64,000 nt of DNA from an uncultured delta proteobacterium (GTDB taxonomy: Bacteria; Desulfobacterota; Desulfobulbia; Desulfobulbales; Desulfocapsaceae). Below the pieces are notes generated by a model. That model had not been told where the DNA came from. It worked only from the letters and a program-made list of their open reading frames with translations, and ran no database searches. The stretch lies in assembly GCA_903875445.1 (NCBI GenBank), contig CAIQWD010000023.1, positions 1 to 64,000 on the forward strand. The letters run 5' to 3'. Position 1 is the stretch's first letter. Each line of letters starts with the position of its first letter. A program made the translations under genes and the position numbers. Shown here in pieces: positions 28,274 to 37,936 of this stretch.

Positions 28274-29662
28274 ATGAATGATTACCCGCCAATGAATGAA
28301 TCAAACAAAACCGCGTTTCCTGCCAGAATACCGCCCCAGAACATTGAGGCAGAGCAGGCGGTTCTTGGTTCGATCCTGCTCAAGGCCGATGTGTTCAGTG
28401 TGGTTTTGGAAATTCTTAAAACGGGTGATTTTTATAAAGACGGTCATAAACTCATCTTTGAGGCAATGATTGATCTCTTTGAGAAAAATGAACCTCTCGA
28501 TCTCCTGACTGTCTCCAATCGGTTGCGCGATATCAATAAAATAGACCAGGTTGGCGGCCCAACCTATCTTGCTTCCCTCACCTCTATCGTTCCGGTGACG
28601 GCAAATATCGCAAGTTACGCAAAGATCATTCGCGAAAAATCGATTCTCAGAAGGCTGATATCGGTGAATACCGATATTGCCGCCCGCTGTTTCGAGGAGC
28701 AAAATGACATCGATCTTCTCGTCGACAGAGCCGAGCAAGCCATCTTTGATATCGCCGGGACAAAGGGTGATCAGAATTTCACTCCGATAAAAACCATTGT
28801 CCCCAAGGCCTTTGCTATGGTCGAGCAGCTCTATAAAAGAAAAGAACTGATCACCGGCGTCCCTACAGGCTACGTGGAAATTGACAGAATGACCGCAGGC
28901 TTACAGCCGTCAGACCTCATTATTATCGCTGCCAGGCCATCCATGGGCAAGACTTCCTTTGCCATGAACATCGCTCAACATGCGGCCCTTGTTGAAAAAA
29001 TCGGAGTTGCCGTTTTCAGTCTGGAGATGTCGAAAGAACAGCTGGTAATGCGTTTGTTGAGTTCCGTCGGCAGAATCGACTCTCAGCGAATACGTACCGG
29101 CAAATTACGCAGTGACGATTGGCCAAAACTTACCCGAGCAGTGGGGATGCTTTCTGAAGCCCCAATGTTTATCGATGACTCCCCGGCAATTTCCGTCCTG
29201 GAAATGCGCGCCAAAATCAGACGCCTGGCATCCCAATACCAAATCGGACTGGTCATCGTCGATTACCTGCAGCTCATGCGGGGCCGAAACGATAGTGAAA
29301 ATAGAACCCAGGAAATCAGTGAAATTTCCAGATCGCTCAAAGCTCTGGCCAAGGAACATAATCTTCCGGTTATTGCCCTTTCCCAGTTGAACCGTGGTCT
29401 TGAGAGTCGTACCGATAAACGTCCGATGATGGCTGATCTTCGTGAATCCGGAGCAATCGAGCAGGATGCCGATGTAATCTGTTTTATTTACCGCGACGAA
29501 GTTTATAATAAGGCCGAGGATAATCCGGAAAAGGGTATTGCCGAAGTAATAATCGGCAAACAACGAAATGGGCCGACCGGGCTTTCCAGATTGACTTTCA
29601 TTAAAGAATTCACGATGTTTGAGAACATGAGCAGTTTCGATGAACAAGAAGGGTTCAATTAA
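28274..29662 (+). CDS. dnaB: replicative DNA helicase DnaB
   Basis: This 462-residue helicase has the N-terminal primase-interaction domain (PPQNIEAEQAVLGSILL) and the RecA-like motor with Walker A AARPSMGKTSFA and Walker B LVIVDYLQL. It unwinds DNA ahead of the replication fork as a hexamer. No intein is present. The start is uncertain: ATG 28274 is used, but TTG 28253 and ATG 28292 are also possible, and none has a good ribosome-binding site. dnaB behind rplI is a common arrangement. Confidence 0.94.
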   Translation: MNDYPPMNESNKTAFPARIPPQNIEAEQAVLGSILLKADVFSVVLEILKTGDFYKDGHKLIFEAMIDLFEKNEPLDLLTVSNRLRDINKIDQVGGPTYLASLTSIVPVTANIASYAKIIREKSILRRLISVNTDIAARCFEEQNDIDLLVDRAEQAIFDIAGTKGDQNFTPIKTIVPKAFAMVEQLYKRKELITGVPTGYVEIDRMTAGLQPSDLIIIAARPSMGKTSFAMNIAQHAALVEKIGVAVFSLEMSKEQLVMRLLSSVGRIDSQRIRTGKLRSDDWPKLTRAVGMLSEAPMFIDDSPAISVLEMRAKIRRLASQYQIGLVIVDYLQLMRGRNDSENRTQEISEISRSLKALAKEHNLPVIALSQLNRGLESRTDKRPMMADLRESGAIEQDADVICFIYRDEVYNKAEDNPEKGIAEVIIGKQRNGPTGLSRLTFIKEFTMFENMSSFDEQEGFN

Positions 29663-29701
29663 GATGATCCCATCAACCAACAACTGTTTTGAGGTATAGG
29701 A

Positions 29702-32194
29702 ATGACCAGCGACAGCACGAGTACAAATAAATACGATTTCAAAACCATCGAAAATAAATGGCAAAAGCTGTGGGATGAAGATCAAGTTTATCAAGTCACG
29801 GAAGATACCTCAAAAGAGAAATACTATGTCCTGGAGATGTTTCCCTACCCTTCCGGTCGCATTCATATGGGGCACGTCCGCAACTACTCGATCGGCGATG
29901 TGGTAGCCCGCTACAAAAGAATGCGAGGCTTCAACGTCCTGCATCCCATGGGCTGGGATGCCTTTGGCCTGCCGGCTGAAAATGCCGCTCAGAAAAATAA
30001 CAGCCATCCCGCCACCTGGACCTATGCCAATATCGATTATATGCGAAACCAATTGCGACAACTCGGCCTTTCGTATGATTGGAGCCGTGAGATTGCAACC
30101 TGCAATCCCAAATACTATCGCTGGGAACAGCTCCTGTTCATCGAGATGTTTCACAAAGGTCTGGTATACCAAAAGACTACAACCGTCAACTGGTGTGAAT
30201 CCTGCCAGACGGTCCTGGCCAACGAACAGGTAATCGACGGGGCCTGCTGGCGTTGCGACGAGCCGGTATATCCCAGAAAAATGAATGGTTGGTTTTTTAA
30301 AATCACCCAATATGCCGAAGAATTATTAAACGACCTTGATAACTTACCGGGATGGCCGGAAAAGGTCGCCACGATGCAGCGCAACTGGATCGGCAAATCC
30401 ACGGGGCTTACCTGCGATTTTGCCGTTGAGGGTGCGGATTGTAACATTTCTATTTTCACTACCCGACCGGACACCATTTTCGGGGTGACCTTCATGTCGA
30501 TTGCCGCTGAACATCCGCTGCTCGACACCCTCATTTCCGGGACCGCAAATGAAGAGGAAGTGCGTGCCTTTGCGACAGAGATACAAATCGAAAAACAACG
30601 CCGCTCCCTCAACGAAGAACCGGAAAAACGCGGCATTTTTACCGGACGCTATTGCATCAACCCCTTCAATGAGGCGAGAATCCCTGTCTACGTCGCCAAT
30701 TTTGTGCTCATGGAGTATGGCACCGGGGCGGTCATGGCGGTACCTGCCCATGATGAACGGGACTTTGAATTTGCAAGAAAATACCGGTTGCCAATCCTTC
30801 CGGTGGTTATTCCACCCGGTTTAAGCCTCGACCCGGATACTATGGAACAAGCTTCAACCATCCATGGCAGCCTCAGCGAATCGGGAATATTTACTGGCAT
30901 GGATTCCCTGCAGGCCCAAGCCGCGATTATTCGTCACGCTGAAGAACATGCCATTGGCTCAGCCTATGTAACCTACAGATTAAGGGATTGGGGGATTTCC
31001 CGGCAGCGATACTGGGGCGCACCCATCCCGATGATTCATTGTAAGAATTGTGGCGTGCAGCCGGTCCCGGAATCGAAACTGCCCGTCATCCTGCCGGAAG
31101 ATTCAGAGGCCGGCAGTGCCTGTCTGCCATTGCACCAGCGACCTTCCTTTATTGCCACCACCTGTCCGAAGTGTGGCGGTCCGGCGCGACGGGAAACCGA
31201 CACCATGGATACTTTCATGGAATCTTCCTGGTATTTTGCCAGGTTTGCCTGCCCAAGGCACACCGAGCAACCCCTTTCACAAGCCAAAACTGCGTACTGG
31301 CTGCCGGTCGATCAGTACATTGGTGGAGTGGAACATGCAATTCTCCATCTCCTCTACTCCCGGTTCTTTACCAAGGTATTGAGAGACCTTGGTCATCTTG
31401 CCGTCGATGAACCATTCACCAACCTTCTGACCCAGGGGATGGTTATAAAAGACGGCTCGAAGATGTCAAAATCGAAGGGTAATGTTGTCGATCCGAACGA
31501 TCTGATCCAGGAGTACGGTGCCGATACTGTGCGACTCTTCAGTCTTTTCGCCGCTCCGCCGGAAAGAGACCTCGAATGGAGTGCCCAGGGTGTCGAGGGT
31601 TCTTCCAGGTTTCTCAACAGGGTGTATAGGCTCATTATGCAGAACAAAGAACAGTTTCTTTGCCCTTCACCTTTTCCAGCCGAATTCAATGAACCAGGTA
31701 AAACCCTGCACCGAAAGATTCACCAAACTATTCGACGTGTCACCGAAAGTATAGAACAAAATTTCCATTTCAATACCGCCATCAGCGCCATGATGGAATT
31801 GTTCAACGTTCTTTTAACCACGACCGGCGAAAACAGCAGTGAAAAAGCCGATCCACCGGTTGTTCGTGAGGCCGTTTCCGTGCTTCTTCTGTTGCTGTCC
31901 CCCATGGTTCCTCATTTTGCTGCCGAAATGTGGGAGCAAATCGGTAAAAAGGACTCTATCGAAAACCAACCATGGCCCAAATTTGATGCCGATGCCGCGA
32001 AAGAAGACCTGCTGACTATCGTTCTGCAGGTAAATGGCAAAGTTCGCTCACGACTCCTGGTTTCAGATGGTATGAGCGATGAAGCCCTTGTGCAACTGGC
32101 CCTTGCCGACGACAATATGGTCAAATTTATAGAGGGCAAAGCACCTAAAAAGACAATTGTTGTAAAGAAGAAACTTGTGAATATTGTCGTTTAA
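29702..32194 (+). CDS. leuS: leucyl-tRNA synthetase
   Basis: The 830-residue class I synthetase has HMGH at 55-58 (HIGH box), a CP1 editing domain (TTRPDTIFGVTFM) and KMSKS at 587-591. It charges tRNA-Leu and edits mischarged products. It lies 39 bases after dnaB. Downstream is lptE, the usual neighbour of leuS in proteobacteria. Confidence 0.96.
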   Translation: MTSDSTSTNKYDFKTIENKWQKLWDEDQVYQVTEDTSKEKYYVLEMFPYPSGRIHMGHVRNYSIGDVVARYKRMRGFNVLHPMGWDAFGLPAENAAQKNNSHPATWTYANIDYMRNQLRQLGLSYDWSREIATCNPKYYRWEQLLFIEMFHKGLVYQKTTTVNWCESCQTVLANEQVIDGACWRCDEPVYPRKMNGWFFKITQYAEELLNDLDNLPGWPEKVATMQRNWIGKSTGLTCDFAVEGADCNISIFTTRPDTIFGVTFMSIAAEHPLLDTLISGTANEEEVRAFATEIQIEKQRRSLNEEPEKRGIFTGRYCINPFNEARIPVYVANFVLMEYGTGAVMAVPAHDERDFEFARKYRLPILPVVIPPGLSLDPDTMEQASTIHGSLSESGIFTGMDSLQAQAAIIRHAEEHAIGSAYVTYRLRDWGISRQRYWGAPIPMIHCKNCGVQPVPESKLPVILPEDSEAGSACLPLHQRPSFIATTCPKCGGPARRETDTMDTFMESSWYFARFACPRHTEQPLSQAKTAYWLPVDQYIGGVEHAILHLLYSRFFTKVLRDLGHLAVDEPFTNLLTQGMVIKDGSKMSKSKGNVVDPNDLIQEYGADTVRLFSLFAAPPERDLEWSAQGVEGSSRFLNRVYRLIMQNKEQFLCPSPFPAEFNEPGKTLHRKIHQTIRRVTESIEQNFHFNTAISAMMELFNVLLTTTGENSSEKADPPVVREAVSVLLLLLSPMVPHFAAEMWEQIGKKDSIENQPWPKFDADAAKEDLLTIVLQVNGKVRSRLLVSDGMSDEALVQLALADDNMVKFIEGKAPKKTIVVKKKLVNIVV

Positions 32195-32289
32195 TACTAG
32201 TATGATCGCTCAAGGAAGAGAGGAAAGCGAAAAAATGTAAGCCCTCGTAACTAAAACAACAAGTAATTCTCCATGTCATGAATGGCATA

Positions 32290-32343
32290 AGGGACCGTAA
32301 AGAAAATGGCCAAAATTGTACTAGCTATTTCTTAACGGCCCCT
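32290..32343. repeat. imperfect inverted repeat between leuS and lptE
   Basis: AGGGACCGTAAAGAAAAT (from 32290) and ATTTCTTAACGGCCCCT (32327-32343) are near-complementary over about 17 bases, with a 19-base loop. No T run follows. It could be an attenuating hairpin or a remnant of a repeat; its copy number elsewhere is unknown. Confidence 0.4.
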
Positions 32344-32365
32344 AAATATTAAAAGGAGATGACAA

Positions 32366-32890
32366 GTGAAAGCCGTTTGTCGACTTTTTCCACTGATTGT
32401 TATTGTCTGCATTGTTGCCGCTTGCGGTTATCGAAATCCTAATATTTATAATGGACCGCATAAAACCATCTATATTACAGAATGGAAGAACCGAACAAGC
32501 GAACTGGATTTGGATTCCAGGCTGTATCGGTCGCTAGTCAAATGGTTTCAAAAATCAGGAGGATCGATTTCCTCGGTTCGGCAGAAAGAAGGTGCTGACC
32601 TGATACTGGCCGGCGAGGTGATTTCCCTGGAATTGCCGAGTCTCTCTTACGGGGCAAATAACATCGCCTCTGAGGTGAAAGTGCGACTAAGAGTTCGCTA
32701 TATTGTCAAAGAGATTGCAACCAATAAAATTCTCCTCGAGACACCCGATCATACCTATGAAGAAAGTTATCTGGCTTCGAGCAATTTTTCGGCGGGCGCT
32801 GATAATGAAAGTAAAGCTCTCGATAAAATCATCGAAGATATGTCAATGGCAATCTATCAGAAAACTATAAAAGGAATTATAAAACCTTAA
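32366..32890 (+). CDS. lptE: LPS-assembly lipoprotein LptE
   Basis: This 174-residue protein has a lipoprotein signal with lipobox VAAC and modified Cys20 followed by Gly. The mature part has the short beta-alpha fold of LptE (KTIYITEWKNRTSE, then LDSRLYRSLVKWF). LptE plugs the LptD outer-membrane channel that inserts LPS. It starts with GTG behind AAGGAG at 8 bases. The leuS-lptE order supports the call. Confidence 0.85.
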   Translation: MKAVCRLFPLIVIVCIVAACGYRNPNIYNGPHKTIYITEWKNRTSELDLDSRLYRSLVKWFQKSGGSISSVRQKEGADLILAGEVISLELPSLSYGANNIASEVKVRLRVRYIVKEIATNKILLETPDHTYEESYLASSNFSAGADNESKALDKIIEDMSMAIYQKTIKGIIKP

Positions 32891-32968
32891 CAAATAATTC
32901 CTGCATATCTTGCGGGCAGAACTGTCTGACCGTTCTGTCCTTCTCCGAGATTCATCCTCCCTTTTCTC

Positions 32969-33907
32969 ATGTTGCAAATCGCTAATCTTTCCTTTGCCTC
33001 GCCATTTGTTCTGGCCCCGCTGGCCGGCTATTCCGATTTGCCCTTCCGCTTGCTCTGCAAGCGTTACGGAGCCGGATACTGCGTCTCCGAAATGATCAGC
33101 TGCCACGGACTTGTCTACGAGCAACACAATACCTTGAAATTACTAGCCACTATGCCGGAAGAACGACCAATTTCTTTCCAACTTTTTGGCGCGGATCCTG
33201 AGGTTATGGCCGATGCGGCAGAAATTCTTGCAAGCCATTCTCCGGAGATGATCGACATCAATATGGGATGCCCTGTCAGAAAAGTAACCAAGCGAGGAGC
33301 GGGAGCGGCTCTCATGACTGATCGCAACCTTGCGGAAAAGATTCTTAAAAAAGTCGTTGCCAGAGTGTCCATTCCTATTACCGTGAAGATCAGATCAGGC
33401 AAAGATGCTGCTTCCATAACCGCCGTAATTTTTGCCAAAATGGCTGAGGATAATGGGGCGACAGCGGTCACAGTGCATGCCAGAACATGGTCTCAGGGCT
33501 TTTCCGGACATATTGACCAAGCGGTCATCGCCAACGTCAAAAATAACGTAAACATCCCGGTTCTTGGGAATGGCGATGTGTTGTCTTATGAGGACGGTCG
33601 GAAAATGATGGCGGAAACCGGCTGTGATGGCGTAATGATAGGCCGTGGGGCACTGGGCAATCCCTGGATCTTCCAAGAAACCGGGAGGCCCGAGAGTCTA
33701 CCGGAAATTGTCGCCGGAGCACTAGAACACCTGCGGCTGATCGAGGAATTTCTTCCGGCTGATCGGCTTCTTGGTCATGTGAAAAGCCAGATATCGCGGT
33801 ATTTCAAAGGATTTCCGGGATGCTCGACTCTCAGAGCAAAAGTATTCGCCGCAGAGAATTTGCTAAAGTTACGGGAAATTATCAACTCCTCAATCTCCCA
33901 GGCCTAG
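32969..33907 (+). CDS. dusB: tRNA-dihydrouridine synthase (DusB-like)
   Basis: The 312-residue flavoenzyme has an FMN TIM-barrel with APLAGYSDLPFR, the catalytic cysteine C101 (INMGCPVRKV), VTVHARTWSQ and GVMIGRGALGNPW. It reduces uridine to dihydrouridine in the D-loop of tRNAs. It follows lptE by 78 bases. It is convergent with the BepA-like gene, with only 5 bases between them. Confidence 0.92.
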   Translation: MLQIANLSFASPFVLAPLAGYSDLPFRLLCKRYGAGYCVSEMISCHGLVYEQHNTLKLLATMPEERPISFQLFGADPEVMADAAEILASHSPEMIDINMGCPVRKVTKRGAGAALMTDRNLAEKILKKVVARVSIPITVKIRSGKDAASITAVIFAKMAEDNGATAVTVHARTWSQGFSGHIDQAVIANVKNNVNIPVLGNGDVLSYEDGRKMMAETGCDGVMIGRGALGNPWIFQETGRPESLPEIVAGALEHLRLIEEFLPADRLLGHVKSQISRYFKGFPGCSTLRAKVFAAENLLKLREIINSSISQA

Positions 33908-33912
33908 CCCGG

Positions 33913-35322
33913 CTATTTATTTAACAGCTCTATTTTCTTTAAGAGCATCTGCGTCTCGGTTTTGCTCTTTTCAGAAAGGGTTTTATCGCGCAGAGCGTTC
34001 TTCAGACTTTGCTCTGCCAATTTCATCTTTCCCCCGTAAAGGTCGAACTTTCCAAGATAGAATGCCGCAAGGCCAGGTTGCTTGTTCTCGGTGGCTATCT
34101 GCCCCAACTCGAAATATACCTGGGAATATTCCGGAATTTGAAAGCTGACTGTTTGAAAATACTGTTCCGCCTCGGCAGACCTGCCGGTTCTGTTTAACAA
34201 CTTGGCCAAGGTGAAGGTTGCATATAAGTCCGAGCTATCGATTCGTAAAGCTGCCCGCAAAGTTTTTTCGGCTTCAACCAATTTGCCGGATGCAAATTCG
34301 ATGACGCCCTTATCAACTTGTAAAATATTTTTATCTGGGAAGAAGGCAATTACCTGGGCTAACAGTTCCATGCTTCTGACATAGTCATTTTCATTTTTTG
34401 CCACCTGAGAGAGACCATAAGTGGCCATGGTTTTCGAAAACGGCGTTGCTCTTGCATCGGACAAAACGGTGGCGAGAAAAATTTTGAACTGCTCAGTATC
34501 CTTCACCTCGGCGAGAATTCGGTATTTACAACGGAAAAACTGAAAATCTTCGTTCACACCAGCTTTCCCGACAGCACTTTCATTATCGGTATCCATGAGG
34601 GATTGGATATAATTTAGCCTTGCCTCCGGGTCGGGATGAGTGAGGAGATACTGGGGCAGTTTTTCACTGCGGTAGCGTGAAATCCGCCGCATGGTTTCCA
34701 ACATTCTCACCTGACCTTCCGGGTTTCTGCCGAGTTTTTTCATCCAACCGTAGGCCAAGAGATCGGCCTCTTCCTCATCTTGACGGCTGAAATGCAGGTT
34801 AACGCTTTGACCTGCCGCCAGCGCTCCGGTAAGAAGAACCGGCGCAGTTGTTCCGCCAAAAGCCACAGCGGCCAAGGCTAATCCGAGTGAAGCTATTCCC
34901 GAATAGGTGCCTTTTTCAACCCTTGAGGCGAGATGCCGGTTGTATATATGGCCGATTTCATGAGCCATAACGGAAACCAATTCATCTTCCGAATTCATTG
35001 CCGCAAAGAGACCAGAATGGAAGAAAATCAGGCCGGATGGAGCGGCAAAAGCATTTAACTCTTTGTCGTCAATGACAAAGAAATGGTAGTCAAAATATTG
35101 TATTCCGGCGACCTCAAGGACACTTTGGCCGAGTTTGGTGATGTATTGAGTGATATCCAGATCATCTTTCAGAATAAAGGCTGAGCGAACGGAATAGAGC
35201 AGTTTTTCTCCCACTTCCCGTTCATCGCCGATGGAAAAGGGAAAAACCGAGGAAACAAGAGTGAATTGAAAAAAAACGACGGCCAAAATCCCTGCCAACT
35301 TCTTTAAGTATAGCTGTTTCAT
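33913..35322 (-). CDS. BepA-like M48 metalloprotease with TPR repeats
   Basis: This 469-residue protein has a signal peptide (LAGILAVVFFQFTLVSSV) and an M48 peptidase domain with HEIGH at 121-125 and a later EEADLLAYGW zinc ligand. TPR-like helices follow to the C-terminus. The layout matches BepA, a periplasmic protease-chaperone that supports LptD and BAM assembly. The ATG at 35322 overlaps the oleD stop in an ATGA, so translation is coupled; the longer frame from 35337 was rejected. It follows the Ole cluster in one probable operon. Confidence 0.88.
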   Translation of the reverse strand: MKQLYLKKLAGILAVVFFQFTLVSSVFPFSIGDEREVGEKLLYSVRSAFILKDDLDITQYITKLGQSVLEVAGIQYFDYHFFVIDDKELNAFAAPSGLIFFHSGLFAAMNSEDELVSVMAHEIGHIYNRHLASRVEKGTYSGIASLGLALAAVAFGGTTAPVLLTGALAAGQSVNLHFSRQDEEEADLLAYGWMKKLGRNPEGQVRMLETMRRISRYRSEKLPQYLLTHPDPEARLNYIQSLMDTDNESAVGKAGVNEDFQFFRCKYRILAEVKDTEQFKIFLATVLSDARATPFSKTMATYGLSQVAKNENDYVRSMELLAQVIAFFPDKNILQVDKGVIEFASGKLVEAEKTLRAALRIDSSDLYATFTLAKLLNRTGRSAEAEQYFQTVSFQIPEYSQVYFELGQIATENKQPGLAAFYLGKFDLYGGKMKLAEQSLKNALRDKTLSEKSKTETQMLLKKIELLNK

Positions 35323-36341
35323 TGTTTTTTCAACCATTGTACGGTCCTGTACAAGCCTTCTTTGGTAGAAACTATCGGTTCATAGCCAAGATCCTTTCGC
35401 GCCTTGGCTATGGAAAAATAGTGTGATTTAGCCAACTGTTCGGCAAGAAAACGGGTCATTCTCGGCTCTTTTTTCGAGCCGATGGCGGCATAGAAGAGTT
35501 CGAGAGCTCCGCCCAGCCGATATGCAAAAGCTTCGGAAAGCGATGCTTGTATTGGCGGAACGGCCATTTCGGCGAAGAGCTCATTTATCCAGTTCCAGAG
35601 ATTAACCGGTGTACCCTGACTGATAAAATAGGGTCTACCACTGGCCGTCGCCTTGCCGGCAAGGTTTTTGGCCGCCAGAATATGGGCATACGCCACATTG
35701 TCAATATAGGAAATATCCACGAGATTGGCACCATTCCCCACTCTTTTCAACTGTTTTTTCTTGCCGCTGGCCAAGAGTCGCGGCAAAAGATGGGGGTCGC
35801 CGGGGCCCCAAATAAGATGCGGTCGAAGGGCACAGGTCCTCAGGTCGGAGGAGTTGGCACCGAGAACCATTTTTTCCGCCATGATCTTGCTGGTCGCATA
35901 ATGGCAAAGAGATTTTTCAGCGTAATCCAGTCGCTCATCCGCACCAAGAATATCCCTGCCATTGAACACCACGGAAGGTGTCGAGGTGTAAACAAGCATG
36001 GTCACCTTGTTGGCCCGACAACTCTCAATGACTTTTTCCGTTCCAACCACATTGGAAAGGTAATAGTCCTGCCAGGATCCCCATATGCCGGCTAGGGCGG
36101 CAACATGAAAGACAATATCTATTCCCTTTGTCGCTTCGATCATCGCCTCAGAGTGGCTGATATTGCCGACAAAACATTCAGCCCCTGCCGCCTCAATGTC
36201 GGGATATCGATGCCGACCGATCACCCGGATCTCGACTCCCAGTTCAAGAAGCCTCATGACTACGGCCTTGCCGACAAAACCACCGCCGCCAGTCACCAAA
36301 GCCTTTTTTATTGTTGGGGAAAAATTTTCTTTTGTGCCCAT
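35319..36341 (-). CDS. oleD: OleD-like 2-alkyl-3-oxoalkanoate reductase
   Basis: The 340-residue short-chain dehydrogenase/epimerase-type protein has the nucleotide motif GGGGFVG (18-24), YTSTPSVVFNG and an active-site Y-A-T-S-K. It resembles 3-beta-HSD/OleD proteins. OleD reduces the beta-keto acid made by OleA to a beta-hydroxy acid in head-to-head olefin synthesis. It follows oleC with a 34-base overlap. The gene order supports the call; on its own the protein could be another sterol- or sugar-type reductase. Confidence 0.8.
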   Translation of the reverse strand: MGTKENFSPTIKKALVTGGGGFVGKAVVMRLLELGVEIRVIGRHRYPDIEAAGAECFVGNISHSEAMIEATKGIDIVFHVAALAGIWGSWQDYYLSNVVGTEKVIESCRANKVTMLVYTSTPSVVFNGRDILGADERLDYAEKSLCHYATSKIMAEKMVLGANSSDLRTCALRPHLIWGPGDPHLLPRLLASGKKKQLKRVGNGANLVDISYIDNVAYAHILAAKNLAGKATASGRPYFISQGTPVNLWNWINELFAEMAVPPIQASLSEAFAYRLGGALELFYAAIGSKKEPRMTRFLAEQLAKSHYFSIAKARKDLGYEPIVSTKEGLYRTVQWLKKQ

Positions 36342-37936
36342 CTTGCCAATTCTTCGCGAAATATTTTGGCATTATGCCGAATATCGACGGGAAAACCTTT
36401 GTGAATGAGAAAAAGCTTTATACCCTTGGTGAGGTTGCTGCCTTCGCTCAAGGTTTTTACTTCCGTCAGTACCTGCTTTTTGTCGATATGCGTATCTTTA
36501 TGTAATTCAATAAGGATCACCGGCAGGCAGCAATCGTCTTTGCCCTTTATACCGACAAGCGCCGAACGATTGACATCGGGGTGTTCATTGATAATGGCTT
36601 CACAGGGAATGGTATAGAGCGGCCCGGTCGCGGTTTCCAGACGATGCGCCCGCCTTCCGCAAAACCACAGGCGCCCACTGGCATCGAGATAGCCGACATC
36701 GCCCATCCTGTGCCAGAACGTGTCACCTTCGCAAATCTTTGCCAAACAAGTCTCTTCAGGATTATTCTGATAGGCTTTGGTCACAACATCGCCACGGACA
36801 ATTATCTCACCAATCTCCCCTGGTTTCAGCAACATATCCGGGTGCAGTTCCGGTACAGGATTATCCGAAATTGCCATGATCTGCAGACTGATGCCCGGCA
36901 AAGCACGTCCCACGCAGGTGCCTCTTCCCTGGCGACTTTCTTCCCAGGTATCGGTAAGAATTTCGTGGCCGGAAATAGAGGCAACAGGCAGGCTTTCGGT
37001 GGCACCGTAGGGCGTAAAAATAGCGGCTTCCGGCGGCAGAATTGCTGTAACCCTCTGCAATAAATCGCCGGGGACCGGCGCTCCGGCCATTAAAACTTTA
37101 CGGATGGATTTCAAAATTATTCGGTTCTTCAGACAATATCTGCTTACCACATTCCATATCGTCGGAGAACCGAACGAATAGGTCACCTGATATCGCTTGA
37201 TAGAGGCAACGAACTTTTCCGGATCAACCCTGGCCGGCCTCGTGGCATCCATGTCGGGAATCACTGAACAGGCACCAAGAGCTGCCGAAAACAGGGCAAA
37301 AAGTGGAAAGGCAGGTTGGTCAACATCGGCTGGTCCTATGCCGTAGTAATCTCTGATGAACTGCAGTTGGGCACTGAAAACCCCGTGTTCATAGCGCACC
37401 CCTTTGGGCGGGCCGGTGGAACCGGTAGTGAAGATAATGGCTGCCAGATCATCTTGGCCAGGTTGGTGTACGGCGGTCGGATTATCCGTTGCGGCAACGC
37501 AGGTGCAGATATCCGGACCGAGGATTCCAAACGAGTTGCCGCAACAAAAATATTTTTTTACCGTATGAAACGGCTTTTGAAAGATTTTGGCAAAGGCGAG
37601 GGCTTTGGGAATTCCTATAAGCACCTTCGGTTCTACCCTTTCAATACAGCGCAGCAAATTCTTATAGCCCATGCCGGGATCGATAAGAACAATCGGGGCA
37701 CCGAGCTTAAAAAGGGCCAAAGTCAGGCAAATGAATTCGATGGACGGGGTAACCATGAGAATCACCACATCGCCTGGAACAATACCCTGTGCGACAAAAT
37801 AGGTACAATATCCATCGGATCTGCTGTTCAGTTCGGCAAAGGTAACGGCCTTTCCGCTCTTTGCCTCAATGATTCCGGTGCGATCACCAAATTGCTCGGC
37901 AATCCCCACAAAAGATTCGGCAATATTCATCGTCAC
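36308..37936 (-). CDS. oleC: OleC-like beta-lactone synthetase (AMP-binding)
   Basis: This 542-residue ANL-superfamily protein has the AMP-binding motif FTTGSTGPPKGV, ATESLPVASISG and a C-terminal domain with an RRAHRLETATG segment. OleC uses ATP to close a beta-hydroxy acid to a beta-lactone. Annotation as a generic fatty-acyl-CoA or AMP ligase is possible without the neighbours, but it sits between oleD and oleB. The GTG at 37936 overlaps oleB in a GTGA; an ATG at 37930 is the alternative. Confidence 0.82.
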   Translation of the reverse strand: MTMNIAESFVGIAEQFGDRTGIIEAKSGKAVTFAELNSRSDGYCTYFVAQGIVPGDVVILMVTPSIEFICLTLALFKLGAPIVLIDPGMGYKNLLRCIERVEPKVLIGIPKALAFAKIFQKPFHTVKKYFCCGNSFGILGPDICTCVAATDNPTAVHQPGQDDLAAIIFTTGSTGPPKGVRYEHGVFSAQLQFIRDYYGIGPADVDQPAFPLFALFSAALGACSVIPDMDATRPARVDPEKFVASIKRYQVTYSFGSPTIWNVVSRYCLKNRIILKSIRKVLMAGAPVPGDLLQRVTAILPPEAAIFTPYGATESLPVASISGHEILTDTWEESRQGRGTCVGRALPGISLQIMAISDNPVPELHPDMLLKPGEIGEIIVRGDVVTKAYQNNPEETCLAKICEGDTFWHRMGDVGYLDASGRLWFCGRRAHRLETATGPLYTIPCEAIINEHPDVNRSALVGIKGKDDCCLPVILIELHKDTHIDKKQVLTEVKTLSEGSNLTKGIKLFLIHKGFPVDIRHNAKIFREELARWAQKKIFPQQ

